From positions 1 to 15,264 of the forward strand of contig SVMQ01000029.1 of assembly GCA_015067375.1 (NCBI GenBank): 15,264 nt of DNA. Direction: 5' to 3'. A program made the translations under genes and the position numbers. Under the pieces are notes generated by a model. It worked only from the letters and a program-made list of their open reading frames with translations. It ran no database searches and was not told the origin of the DNA. Shown here one piece after another: positions 7,497 to 13,054 of the stretch; the stretch's first letter is position 1, and every line of letters begins with the position of its first letter. The DNA comes from Oscillospiraceae bacterium (GTDB lineage: Bacteria > Bacillota > Clostridia > Oscillospirales > Ruminococcaceae).

Positions 7497-9059
7497 TTAC
7501 AGCATTGGTGCAAATATTCTGACTACCGCACGGATAAACCGCTGCAGCAGATTTGTTTTTAACTTATCGGGTGTGATCTCAATACTCTTGTTCAGAGTAT
7601 CCTCTATATCTGCTTTCAGGTCACTGATAGCTGCGCAACGGTACATCCACACTCCGTTTTCAAAGTGGTGGACAAGACTGCGGTAATCAAGATTTATAGT
7701 GCCTATCATAGCGTATTCATCATCTGTGAGATAGCTTTTGGCATGGATAAATCCAGGTTCGTATTCATAGATCCGAACACCTGCCGACATCAGCCTGTGG
7801 TAAAAGCTCTGCGTCATACCAAACACCAGCTTTTTATCGGGTATATGCGGAACGATGATGCGGACATCCACTCCACGCAATGCCGCATTCTCAAGATCAG
7901 TGCAGAGATCGTTGTCTATGATGAGATACGGCGAAGTCATCCAGGTATATCGTGTGGCGGCAGTCAGCATATTCTGTATCACGCTTTTACCGACTCTGCG
8001 CTCATAAAGCGGATGAGGGCCGTCGCCAAAAGGTATTACATAACCGTCTTCCGAGATGCTCGCTGCTGGGTACAGGTCATCACGGAAATCCGGCATCTTT
8101 CGTACATTGATTCCGAAGTCTACAAGGAATAGCTTTGTCAGCTCCCATACTGCCTCTCCCTCAAGACGCAGGGCGGTGTCCTTCCAATGTCCGTGCTTGT
8201 GTATCTCGTTGATATATTCATCCGCAATATTCACGCCGCCTGTATATCCGACCTTGCCGTCAACAACTGTTATCTTTCGGTGGCTGCGGTTGTTGAACTC
8301 GCTGTCAGCGTTGCCTTTCAGCCTTGAAAAGGGAGTAGCTTCAATACCATACGATCTGAGCGTTTTATAATAATCCCCGGGGAGCGTCATCATACAGCCG
8401 ATGTCATCATACAGCACCTTGACCTCAACACCTGCTGCGGCTTTTCTTTTAAGGACATCCAGTATTGAGTTCCAGAACTTGCCCTCCTCAATGATGAAAT
8501 ATTCCATATAGATAAACTTTTCGGCGGTTTCCAGGTCCTCGAGCAATCGGCGGTGCATATCCTCGCCAAGCGGGAAGTATTCCTGCTTTGTATTAGTAAA
8601 AAGATGTGTCTTAGCAATATCGCACAGCATTTTTGCATGAGAGGCAACAATGGGAGCCTCATTTTGCAGCGTCGCAAATATCTTGTCGTCACTATGCTTA
8701 TATGTATTGCTTTTTAAAGCATCGAGCCGTCTGATAAAACGTTTCTGCAAGGTCCTTGAATAGAACATAAAATACAGCATAAAGCCTGCGATAGGCACGA
8801 TAAGCACAAATAAAAGCCACGGCGCTTTATAATCTGGATTATCATCAGATGCAATAATGCGTATCACGCAGAATATCTCCGTTGCCCATGCCGCAAGATA
8901 AAAATACGGCACATAGTAGCAGAACGCCGCTACGATAGCAATGACTGCAAGCACTTCAAAAAGCGTAATAAGAACGGCTATTATGTAGCGGACAGGGATA
9001 TAGGAATACTCACGTTCCACCTGTTTTTTACCGTCAAAGTAGCTGTATTTTCGTTTCAT
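7497..9059 (-). CDS. cls: Cardiolipin synthase (phospholipase D family)
   Basis: 520 residues from MKRKYSYFDG; GAGGTG lies just upstream of the ATG at 9057-9059, and a GTG six bases earlier overlaps that site. Two N-terminal membrane helices (about 27-50 and 53-70) and a third (about 81-102) precede two phospholipase D domains with HxKxxxxD motifs: H260-K262-D267 in NRSHRKITVVDG and H439-K441-D446 in FIHAKSYLTDD, each followed by the usual G-x-N (GGVN, GTIN). Bacterial Cls joins two phosphatidylglycerol molecules to make cardiolipin at the membrane. Length and motifs are those of an intact family member. Changes in Cls and cardiolipin are known to affect daptomycin and cationic peptide susceptibility in enterococci and staphylococci, which fits a membrane-defence role here. 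Confidence 0.95.
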   Translation of the reverse strand: MKRKYSYFDGKKQVEREYSYIPVRYIIAVLITLFEVLAVIAIVAAFCYYVPYFYLAAWATEIFCVIRIIASDDNPDYKAPWLLFVLIVPIAGFMLYFMFYSRTLQKRFIRRLDALKSNTYKHSDDKIFATLQNEAPIVASHAKMLCDIAKTHLFTNTKQEYFPLGEDMHRRLLEDLETAEKFIYMEYFIIEEGKFWNSILDVLKRKAAAGVEVKVLYDDIGCMMTLPGDYYKTLRSYGIEATPFSRLKGNADSEFNNRSHRKITVVDGKVGYTGGVNIADEYINEIHKHGHWKDTALRLEGEAVWELTKLFLVDFGINVRKMPDFRDDLYPAASISEDGYVIPFGDGPHPLYERRVGKSVIQNMLTAATRYTWMTSPYLIIDNDLCTDLENAALRGVDVRIIVPHIPDKKLVFGMTQSFYHRLMSAGVRIYEYEPGFIHAKSYLTDDEYAMIGTINLDYRSLVHHFENGVWMYRCAAISDLKADIEDTLNKSIEITPDKLKTNLLQRFIRAVVRIFAPML

Positions 9060-9065
9060 TATCAC

Positions 9066-9120
9066 ACCTCACAAACGCCGAAGAAGCGAGACGGCGGATA
9101 GTCGCCTCGCTTAATAGCAA
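9066..9120. other. Intergenic hairpin between the repeat protein gene and cls
   Basis: Inverted arms AAGCGAG and CTCGCTT around about 9083-9113 form a stable stem on the minus-strand transcript without a T tract. It is not a convincing terminator; it may tune read-through or mRNA stability between the upstream genes and cls. Confidence 0.35.
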
Positions 9121-9609
9121 TTAATCTTCTGTTACCGAAACAGTATATTTACCGTCCAGCCCCTTGGACTTCAGGAAGGCATTGAATTCCTCTTCAAGAG
9201 ATGCAGCGCTTACAGCTGTTGCTGTAGAGTAGGGCTTGCCGAGAGCGTTAGCGCGTGCAACGGCAGCCTTAGTTTCAGCCTGAACCTTTGCTATCTGTGC
9301 AGCGGTATTTGCAGGAGCGGCTTTTGCGCCCTTCTTGATGTTATCGATGACCAGCTTGTATTTCGCTTTGATGCCCTTGGTGCGAAGAAATTCCGCGAAC
9401 TCCTTATTATCCTCCGCAGACTGTGCCTTTACTGCTTCAAATTCTGCAATATCCTGAGCGTGCTGCTTTTTCAATGATTCGCTCATATTGTTGAAAGCCA
9501 GCTTGAATTTTGCGGTAATGCCCTTTGTATGAAGGAATGTAGTAAACTGCTCATTAAGCTCCAGCATCTCCTGCTCGATATCCTGCTGTGTCTTAGCTCT
9601 GTTATCCAT
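9121..9609 (-). CDS. Protein with a threefold 20-residue internal repeat, unknown function
   Basis: 162 residues, predicted soluble, no signal peptide, mostly helical and charged. It contains three copies of a motif of form F-x-x-F-L-[KRH]-[TS]-K-G-[IL]-x-[AG]-K-[FY]: residues 22-35 (FTTFLHTKGITAKF), 71-84 (FAEFLRTKGIKAKY) and 142-155 (FNAFLKSKGLDGKY), each followed by a short hydrophobic strand. The linkers are alanine- and glutamine-rich. I do not recognise a family. The start has GAGGAG eight bases upstream, and the preceding gene ends 19 bases before it, so it shares a transcript with the small membrane protein before it and cls after it. Confidence 0.82.
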   Translation of the reverse strand: MDNRAKTQQDIEQEMLELNEQFTTFLHTKGITAKFKLAFNNMSESLKKQHAQDIAEFEAVKAQSAEDNKEFAEFLRTKGIKAKYKLVIDNIKKGAKAAPANTAAQIAKVQAETKAAVARANALGKPYSTATAVSAASLEEEFNAFLKSKGLDGKYTVSVTED

Positions 9610-9628
9610 CTTTAAAACTCCTCTCTGC

Positions 9629-9994
9629 TTATCTCGCCATCAGCTTGTCGCTGAGTGTCAATATCTGTTTTGCGTACTTTTCTTTGCGGGAACCGAGAAT
9701 GTTCTTGTATATAGGATAGTTGATGATCGCCAGCAGCATACCCACAATACCGATCAGAATACCAGGGATCATGGGATCGCTGATGCCTACGGCAGAGCCG
9801 ATATCCGTCATAACAAGGCTCATTCCTGCACCCATGATGATAGCGGAGATGCTTCCGAATACATAAGCAAATACATTTGCAGGGCGCTTTACCTTGGCGT
9901 CAAGCTCACGGAGAGCATCAAGCTCTGTGCTTTCCTTTTCGGTGTACTGAGTACGGATCTTCTGTACGAGAAATGTCTGATCGTTCTTATTCAT
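9629..9994 (-). CDS. Small two-helix membrane protein, paralog 2 of 3
   Basis: 121 residues from MNKNDQTFLV; AGAGGT lies seven bases upstream of the ATG at 9992-9994, while an in-frame ATG 18 bases earlier has no such site. A charged N-terminus (IRTQYTEKESTELDALRELDAKV), two hydrophobic helices (about 42-62 and 76-96) and an INYPIYKNILGSRKEKYAKQIL tail align with the products at 844-1245 and 10082-10480. GAGMSLVMTDIG between the helices is nearly the same as GTGMSLAMTEIG in paralog 1. It is the first gene of the transporter operon, directly downstream of promoter P2. The function is unknown; expression with cls and the ABC pairs suggests a membrane stress role. Confidence 0.85.
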   Translation of the reverse strand: MNKNDQTFLVQKIRTQYTEKESTELDALRELDAKVKRPANVFAYVFGSISAIIMGAGMSLVMTDIGSAVGISDPMIPGILIGIVGMLLAIINYPIYKNILGSRKEKYAKQILTLSDKLMAR

Positions 9995-10031
9995 AGTGAT
10001 TACCTCTTTCATTGTTTTATTTTATGAGTAT

Positions 10032-10085
10032 ATTATACTACACTCTTGTTTACGAAAAATTTGAAAAATGTTTAAGTTTTGTTAA
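10032..10085 (-). promoter_or_regulatory. Promoter P2 of the transporter operon with four 11-bp-phased half-sites
   Basis: On the minus strand, TTAACA (10080-10085), TAAACA (10069-10074), CAAATT (10058-10063) and TAAACA (10047-10052) start every 11 bp. The last begins 15 nt upstream of a perfect TATAAT (10032-10037), and no -35 box is present. The outermost half-site overlaps the stop codon of the gene before it. The start codon of the 9629-9994 gene is about 38 bases downstream of the -10. Confidence 0.7.
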
Positions 10086-10480
10086 AGTGCAGAATTGTTT
10101 TCGTTGGTAAGTTCAGCTGTAAGCTCAAGTATTCTCGGAGCATACTGCTCTTTGGTCTTGCTGAATACCTTGCGGTATATCGGGTATGCAACTACCATAC
10201 CTGCCGTGCCGATGATTCCAAGCAGAACACCGCTCACAACTGCAAACATGCCGCTTCCGATAACCTGCATTGCAAGGCATAGCCCCAAACCGAACACCAG
10301 AACACCGCCCACTCCGATGCAGAGGGATTCGATCATTCCCGAATTCTGCACGATGCTATCCAGCCTCTTGAGTTCTTCAAGCTTGCTTTCCTCATGTGGG
10401 AGATACTTTCTTCTGATCTCCTGTACCTCTTTGTTATCCTTTGCCGAGTACCTATATACGAATGTTGTATCCTGATTCAT
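10082..10480 (-). CDS. Small two-helix membrane protein, paralog 3 of 3
   Basis: 132 residues starting MNQDTTFVYRYSAKD, with GAGG seven bases upstream. The charged N-terminus (EVQEIRRKY, LEELKRLDSIV) is followed by two hydrophobic helices (about 52-74 and 80-102) and a VVAYPIYRKVFSKTKEQYAPRIL tail. It is closest to paralog 1: YSAKxxxExxxIRxKY, AYP(V/I)Y and YAPxI/KIAPEI are shared. It starts 25 bases after the 11-residue-repeat protein gene and is probably on the same transcript from P3/P4. Its last codon and stop overlap the outer half-site of promoter P2. Function unknown. Confidence 0.85.
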   Translation of the reverse strand: MNQDTTFVYRYSAKDNKEVQEIRRKYLPHEESKLEELKRLDSIVQNSGMIESLCIGVGGVLVFGLGLCLAMQVIGSGMFAVVSGVLLGIIGTAGMVVAYPIYRKVFSKTKEQYAPRILELTAELTNENNSAL

Positions 10481-10505
10481 TTACATCCTCTTTCCGTTGA
10501 CTGAA

Positions 10506-10721
10506 TTATTTTTCTCCCGAAAGTCTTTTCTTGGCATCTTCTACGGTTTCACCTTCCTTTGCGAAAAGCTTTTCGACGCACTTGTCGGTCACTTTGCCGA
10601 AGCCATCCACAACTCCGTTTTCGATCTTCTTGTAGCCTTCCACTACGCCTTCCTCTATCTTCTTGTAACCCTTGACTACGCCCTCGGCGATCTTTTCATT
10701 AGATTCTACGAATTTAGACAT
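10506..10721 (-). CDS. Small protein built of 11-residue repeats
   Basis: 71 residues from MSKFVESNEK; AAAGGAG lies about eight bases upstream of the ATG at 10719-10721, while the in-frame ATG at 10755-10757 overlaps the promoter -10 and can be excluded. The core is consecutive 11-residue units: EKIAEGVVKGY, KKIEEGVVEGY, KKIENGVVDGF and a degenerate GKVTDKCVEKL, then KEGETVEDAKKRLSGEK. With an 11-residue period this forms an amphipathic helix, as in apolipoprotein- or LEA-like surface-binding proteins, so binding to the membrane surface is plausible. No transmembrane segment or signal peptide. It is first in the unit transcribed from P3/P4. Confidence 0.82.
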   Translation of the reverse strand: MSKFVESNEKIAEGVVKGYKKIEEGVVEGYKKIENGVVDGFGKVTDKCVEKLFAKEGETVEDAKKRLSGEK

Positions 10722-10755
10722 TGTAATGCTCTCCTTTTCCTGAACTTGTGATTTC

Positions 10756-10809
10756 ATTTTACCATACGGATGTTTGTGAGTTTTTTCAGAAATGTTTGAG
10801 TTTTGTTAA
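10756..10809 (-). promoter_or_regulatory. Promoter P3 with four 11-bp-phased half-sites
   Basis: Minus-strand half-sites TTAACA (10804-10809), CAAACA (10793-10798), GAAAAA (10782-10787, degenerate) and CAAACA (10771-10776) start every 11 bp. The last begins 15 nt upstream of TAAAAT (10756-10761). There is no -35 box. It drives the 11-residue-repeat protein gene, with a leader of about 28 bases. Confidence 0.7.
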
Positions 10810-10859
10810 TTTCAAAATTTCTTTTCAAGCGGTCATCGCTTTCCTCACCTTACACGTTG

Positions 10860-10913
10860 ATTATAACTTGTCAATGTTTTTGCGATGTTTTGGAAATGTT
10901 AAAGATTAATTAA
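10860..10913 (-). promoter_or_regulatory. Promoter P4, upstream of P3, with 11-bp-phased half-sites
   Basis: Minus-strand half-sites TTAATT (10908-10913, weak), TTAACA (10897-10902), AAAACA (10886-10891) and AAAACA (10875-10880) start every 11 bp. The last begins 15 nt upstream of a perfect TATAAT (10860-10865). No gene lies between P4 and P3, so this is either a tandem promoter or the start of a short leader RNA. Confidence 0.6.
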
Positions 10914-10962
10914 AATTGTATATTATATTTTTATACAAAAGTCCAAACTTTCGTATTATAAA

Positions 10963-11080
10963 GCATATTTTTGGGCAAAAAATATGCACACATTACTGCG
11001 AAATCTCGCAAATAACGTGTGCAATAATTATTTATTGTAGACCACCGCCGTTAGGCGGAGCAAGTGCAGCAAATTGCTGC
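10963..11080. repeat. Cluster of four hairpins ahead of an integrase remnant
   Basis: Four inverted repeats follow one another. GCATATTTTT / AAAAATATGC (10963-10987) is perfect. TGCACAC...GTGTGCA (10985-11023) has a long, slightly mismatched inner stem through TGCGA/TCGCA and shares bases with the first, so the two exclude each other. CCGCC/GGCGG is at 11045-11058 and GCAGCAA/TTGCTGC at 11066-11080. No gene lies in 10914-11084. Confidence 0.5.
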
Positions 11081-11084
11081 TTAC

Positions 11085-11228
11085 TTCATCGCTTCTTCAA
11101 AAGAGGCGGGCGTTGATGAATACTGTCTGAAACTCATCGTCGGACATCAGATAGGCGATGTGACCGAGCGTGTTTATACTCACCGCACCATTGAAAGTCT
11201 TGCGGCTGAAATTGAGAAAATAGGATAA
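11085..11228 (+). pseudogene. C-terminal remnant of a tyrosine recombinase (integrase)
   Basis: An uninterrupted 47-codon frame reads FIASSKEAGVDEYCLKLIVGH, then QIGDVTERVYTHRTIESLAAEIEKIG and a stop. LIVGH holds the conserved second histidine and VYTH the catalytic tyrosine of phage/ICE tyrosine recombinases. The catalytic arginines, the first histidine and the entire N-terminal part are missing; sequence before 11085 is a hairpin cluster and not integrase. It is a 3' fragment left by deletion or excision. Its natural terminator follows at 11234. A worse-preserved copy of the same tail is at 598-670. Confidence 0.8.
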
Positions 11229-11233
11229 AAAGT

Positions 11234-11271
11234 ATAACCTGTGAGGTGTGGGGCTCACAGGTTATTTTTGT
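11234..11271. terminator. Bidirectional terminator between the integrase remnant and the GNAT gene
   Basis: ATAACCTGTGAG (11234-11245) and CTCACAGGTTAT (11254-11265) make a perfect 12-bp stem with an 8-base loop. It is followed by TTTTTG on the plus strand and by ACTTTTTATCC on the minus strand, so it can end both converging transcripts. Confidence 0.8.
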
Positions 11272-11285
11272 GTAAGAATGATAAA

Positions 11286-11786
11286 TTAAAATTGATTACA
11301 GCAATATGTGTACATTATTTCTCTTAATTCTTTTCCTCCTATATTGTCATTCAAGTATTCATCAGTACAAACAAAACCATTCTTTTCATAGAACTTCCTT
11401 GCCCTCATATTATCCTGTAATACCCATAAAAGCAGTTTGTCATAACCCAAGGAGCTTAACTCTGTAATACATTTTTGCAGAAGATGTTTTCCGTATCCTT
11501 TTCCCATAAAATCTGGCAAAAAGTATATTGACACTATTTCACCATAATCACTAAACTGTTCCCATCTTGATTTGCAGAAACTTGCAGTGCCTATAACAAT
11601 TCCGTTTTCAATCAAAACTAGATTATTCATTCCCTCTCTGGTTATGCTGTTTGCCCAGCGACCCTTAGGAATGCTGTCGAGGTAACTCTGCGGAATAATA
11701 TCTTTATATGCAAACTTCCAGCTACTTTCATATATATTACTTATTTCATATAAATCGTCGTCTTGATTGATATATCTGATTACCAT
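11286..11786 (-). CDS. GNAT family N-acetyltransferase
   Basis: 166 residues. The acetyl-CoA binding motif A is visible as a strand (EIVSIYFLPDF) followed by MGKGYGKHLLQKCI (about residues 95-108), and motif B as WVLQDNMRARKFYEKNGF (about 121-138), both diagnostic of Gcn5-related acetyltransferases. Length is normal and the frame intact. The substrate cannot be told. An AGAGGTG site precedes the ATG, and a good promoter lies 40 bases upstream. The sequence is clearly more AT-rich than the core locus, and the gene sits between an integrase remnant and a repeat, suggesting separate acquisition. Confidence 0.9.
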   Translation of the reverse strand: MVIRYINQDDDLYEISNIYESSWKFAYKDIIPQSYLDSIPKGRWANSITREGMNNLVLIENGIVIGTASFCKSRWEQFSDYGEIVSIYFLPDFMGKGYGKHLLQKCITELSSLGYDKLLLWVLQDNMRARKFYEKNGFVCTDEYLNDNIGGKELREIMYTYCCNQF

Positions 11787-11825
11787 TGTGACACCTCTTA
11801 TGAATTTCTGTTACTCATTGGCTAA

Positions 11826-11854
11826 ATTATACCAAACTCCCTCGCAAAAGTCAA
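11826..11854 (-). promoter_or_regulatory. Promoter of the GNAT gene
   Basis: Minus-strand TTGACT (11849-11854) and TATAAT (11826-11831) separated by 17 nt, a near-consensus housekeeping promoter. It lacks the 11-bp half-sites. Confidence 0.75.
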
Positions 11855-11892
11855 CACAAAAAGGCGGTCACTTTTTACAGCGACCGCCTCAA
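11855..11892 (-). terminator. Minus-strand terminator within dispersed repeat copy 2
   Basis: AGGCGGTCGC (rc of 11880-11889) pairs with GTGACCGCCT (rc of 11862-11871) with one mismatch, followed by TTTTTGTG. It would end a minus-strand transcript coming from the 12000 region and insulate the GNAT promoter immediately downstream. Confidence 0.65.
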
Positions 11893-11955
11893 TATTTGTG
11901 TATTGTGAGTGTGTATTGCTTGTTTATTACAAAGCAAATCACACTCATTTTTAGG
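11862..11955. repeat. Dispersed repeat, copy 2, with a long hairpin
   Basis: It matches the repeat at 684-770. In addition to the terminator hairpin, TGAGTGTG (11906-11913) pairs with CACACTCA (11940-11947), and the inner arms ATTGCTTGT and ACAAAGCAAAT extend the stem to nearly 18 bp. In copy 1 only the outer TGAG/CTCA part and fragments of the stem remain. Confidence 0.55.
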
Positions 11956-12340
11956 CTGTTTTTATAAGCTCAAAACCGCATTTTCGCGTTCAGAGATTAC
12001 TTCATAGCCTCTTCAACAGCAACTGCGCAAGAAGACTATGGCAACTCTGTCCGTGAAAATGTTGCCCACCCTTGCAAATGGCTTAACAGAGGCGTTTGTA
12101 ACGGCTCTGTTTACATTATACATCAGGAGTGCGGTGCTGTCAAGCTTTGCCCTTCTCACGCAGGAAGCAGTCAAGAGTGTTCTTCCATTGTAGCAGAAAA
12201 TTGTCTATTATTTCGTTTAAGCAGTGACATTTTCATCACCTCTGCATATATCAATCATAGCCCTGAGAAAAACTAGGCAAAAGCAGCAGCAAAGCGGTTT
12301 TGCAGGGAATAAATAGAATAATTGTCACTAAAATATACAG
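11956..12340. other. Gene-poor stretch with an unidentified open region
   Basis: No recognisable gene. Between about 12013 and 12275 one plus-strand frame stays open for about 85 codons (EDYGNSVRENVAHPCKWLNR onward, ending PEKN). A second plus-strand frame gives 51 codons from the ATG at 12038 (MATLSVKMLPTLANG). A minus-strand frame from about 12195 to 12020 is also open. None has a ribosome site. It could be a decayed coding segment or an RNA; I cannot decide. Confidence 0.3.
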
Positions 12341-12343
12341 AAA

Positions 12344-12403
12344 CAGCCAACCAACTTTGGTATAATTAAGTTAGAACAAAAACCACACGAAAGGGGTTGG
12401 CTG
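12344..12403 (+). other. Left-end region of an insertion sequence: inverted repeat and promoter
   Basis: CAGCCAACC (12344-12352) and GGTTGGCTG (12395-12403) are perfect inverted 9-mers. They flank a TATAAT (12361-12366) and a GAAAGGGG ribosome site (12389-12396). The leader could fold so as to hide the ribosome site, a known way for insertion sequences to limit read-in expression. The -35 box is poor. Confidence 0.45.
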
Positions 12404-13054
12404 TTATCTATCGCCAAGAAATTTTACGGGATATCATACTTTTCGCATCTTCACCTCGACTTATCCGATTTTCCCGAAACTACCGCTAAGACAGGCAGAA
12501 ACGGCTTCTCAAAAAGAGCGTTGCTATGCGCTTTCATCGTTATGAAATGCGAATGCTTTTCCTACATTACTGATTTAGTTGATTATCTTAACAATAATCT
12601 CATCATTGCTTATTACTGTGGCTTTGACATTATGAAACCGCTTCCGTTCTACTGGACTTTCGATCGATTCATCCGCAATCTTGACAACGAATTGCTCAAA
12701 AAACATATGAAGTCGATAGTTCTGAAGCTGTCTGAAATGGGTATTATCGATATTTCGTTCATAGCTCTCGACGCTACTCCCATCAGCGCAAACACTCATC
12801 AGAACAACCCGAAAGCCTTCGCTAAAAATAAGTTCTCAAAGGATAAGCAGCCTAAGTCAGACAAGGACTACAGATTAGGTGTTCATACTGCCTCGAATCA
12901 GCATAACGAGCGTAAATCTGAATATTTCTGGGGCTACAAGAACCATATGCTAGTCGACTGCGTAGTAGGCTTGCCTGCATTTGAAATGACTACTAGTGCA
13001 GACATTGCTGACAGTACCGTCGCTCTCGATATTCTAAGCAAGACCAACGAAGTT
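12401..13054 (+). pseudogene. Truncated DDE transposase, IS4-like
   Basis: The frame is open from about 12401 (no ATG; CTG just after GAAAGGGG, or TTG at 12521) and reads SIAKKFYGISYFSHL, then ALLCAFIVMKCECFSYITDL, YWTFDRFIRNLDNELLKKH, FIALDATPISANTHQNNPK and FWGYKNHMLVDCVVGLPAFEM. The Asp of LDATP and the D in HMLVDCVVGLP are consistent with the first part of an RNase-H-fold DDE domain of the DDE_Tnp_1/IS4 group. Homology ends at VALDILSKTNE (13049-13051), where the sequence passes into the convergent IS1182-type gene. The third acidic residue and the right end of the element are missing, so it cannot transpose by itself. The exact family is not certain. Confidence 0.75.

Noticed and set aside
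9083..9113. Terminator between the repeat-protein gene and cls
   Set aside because: The stem has no T tract after it on the minus strand, and there is no recognisable promoter for cls, so read-through is more likely.
11767..11967. Plus-strand frame across the GNAT promoter and repeat
   Set aside because: It covers a promoter, a terminator and a long hairpin, has no ribosome site and no protein-like composition.
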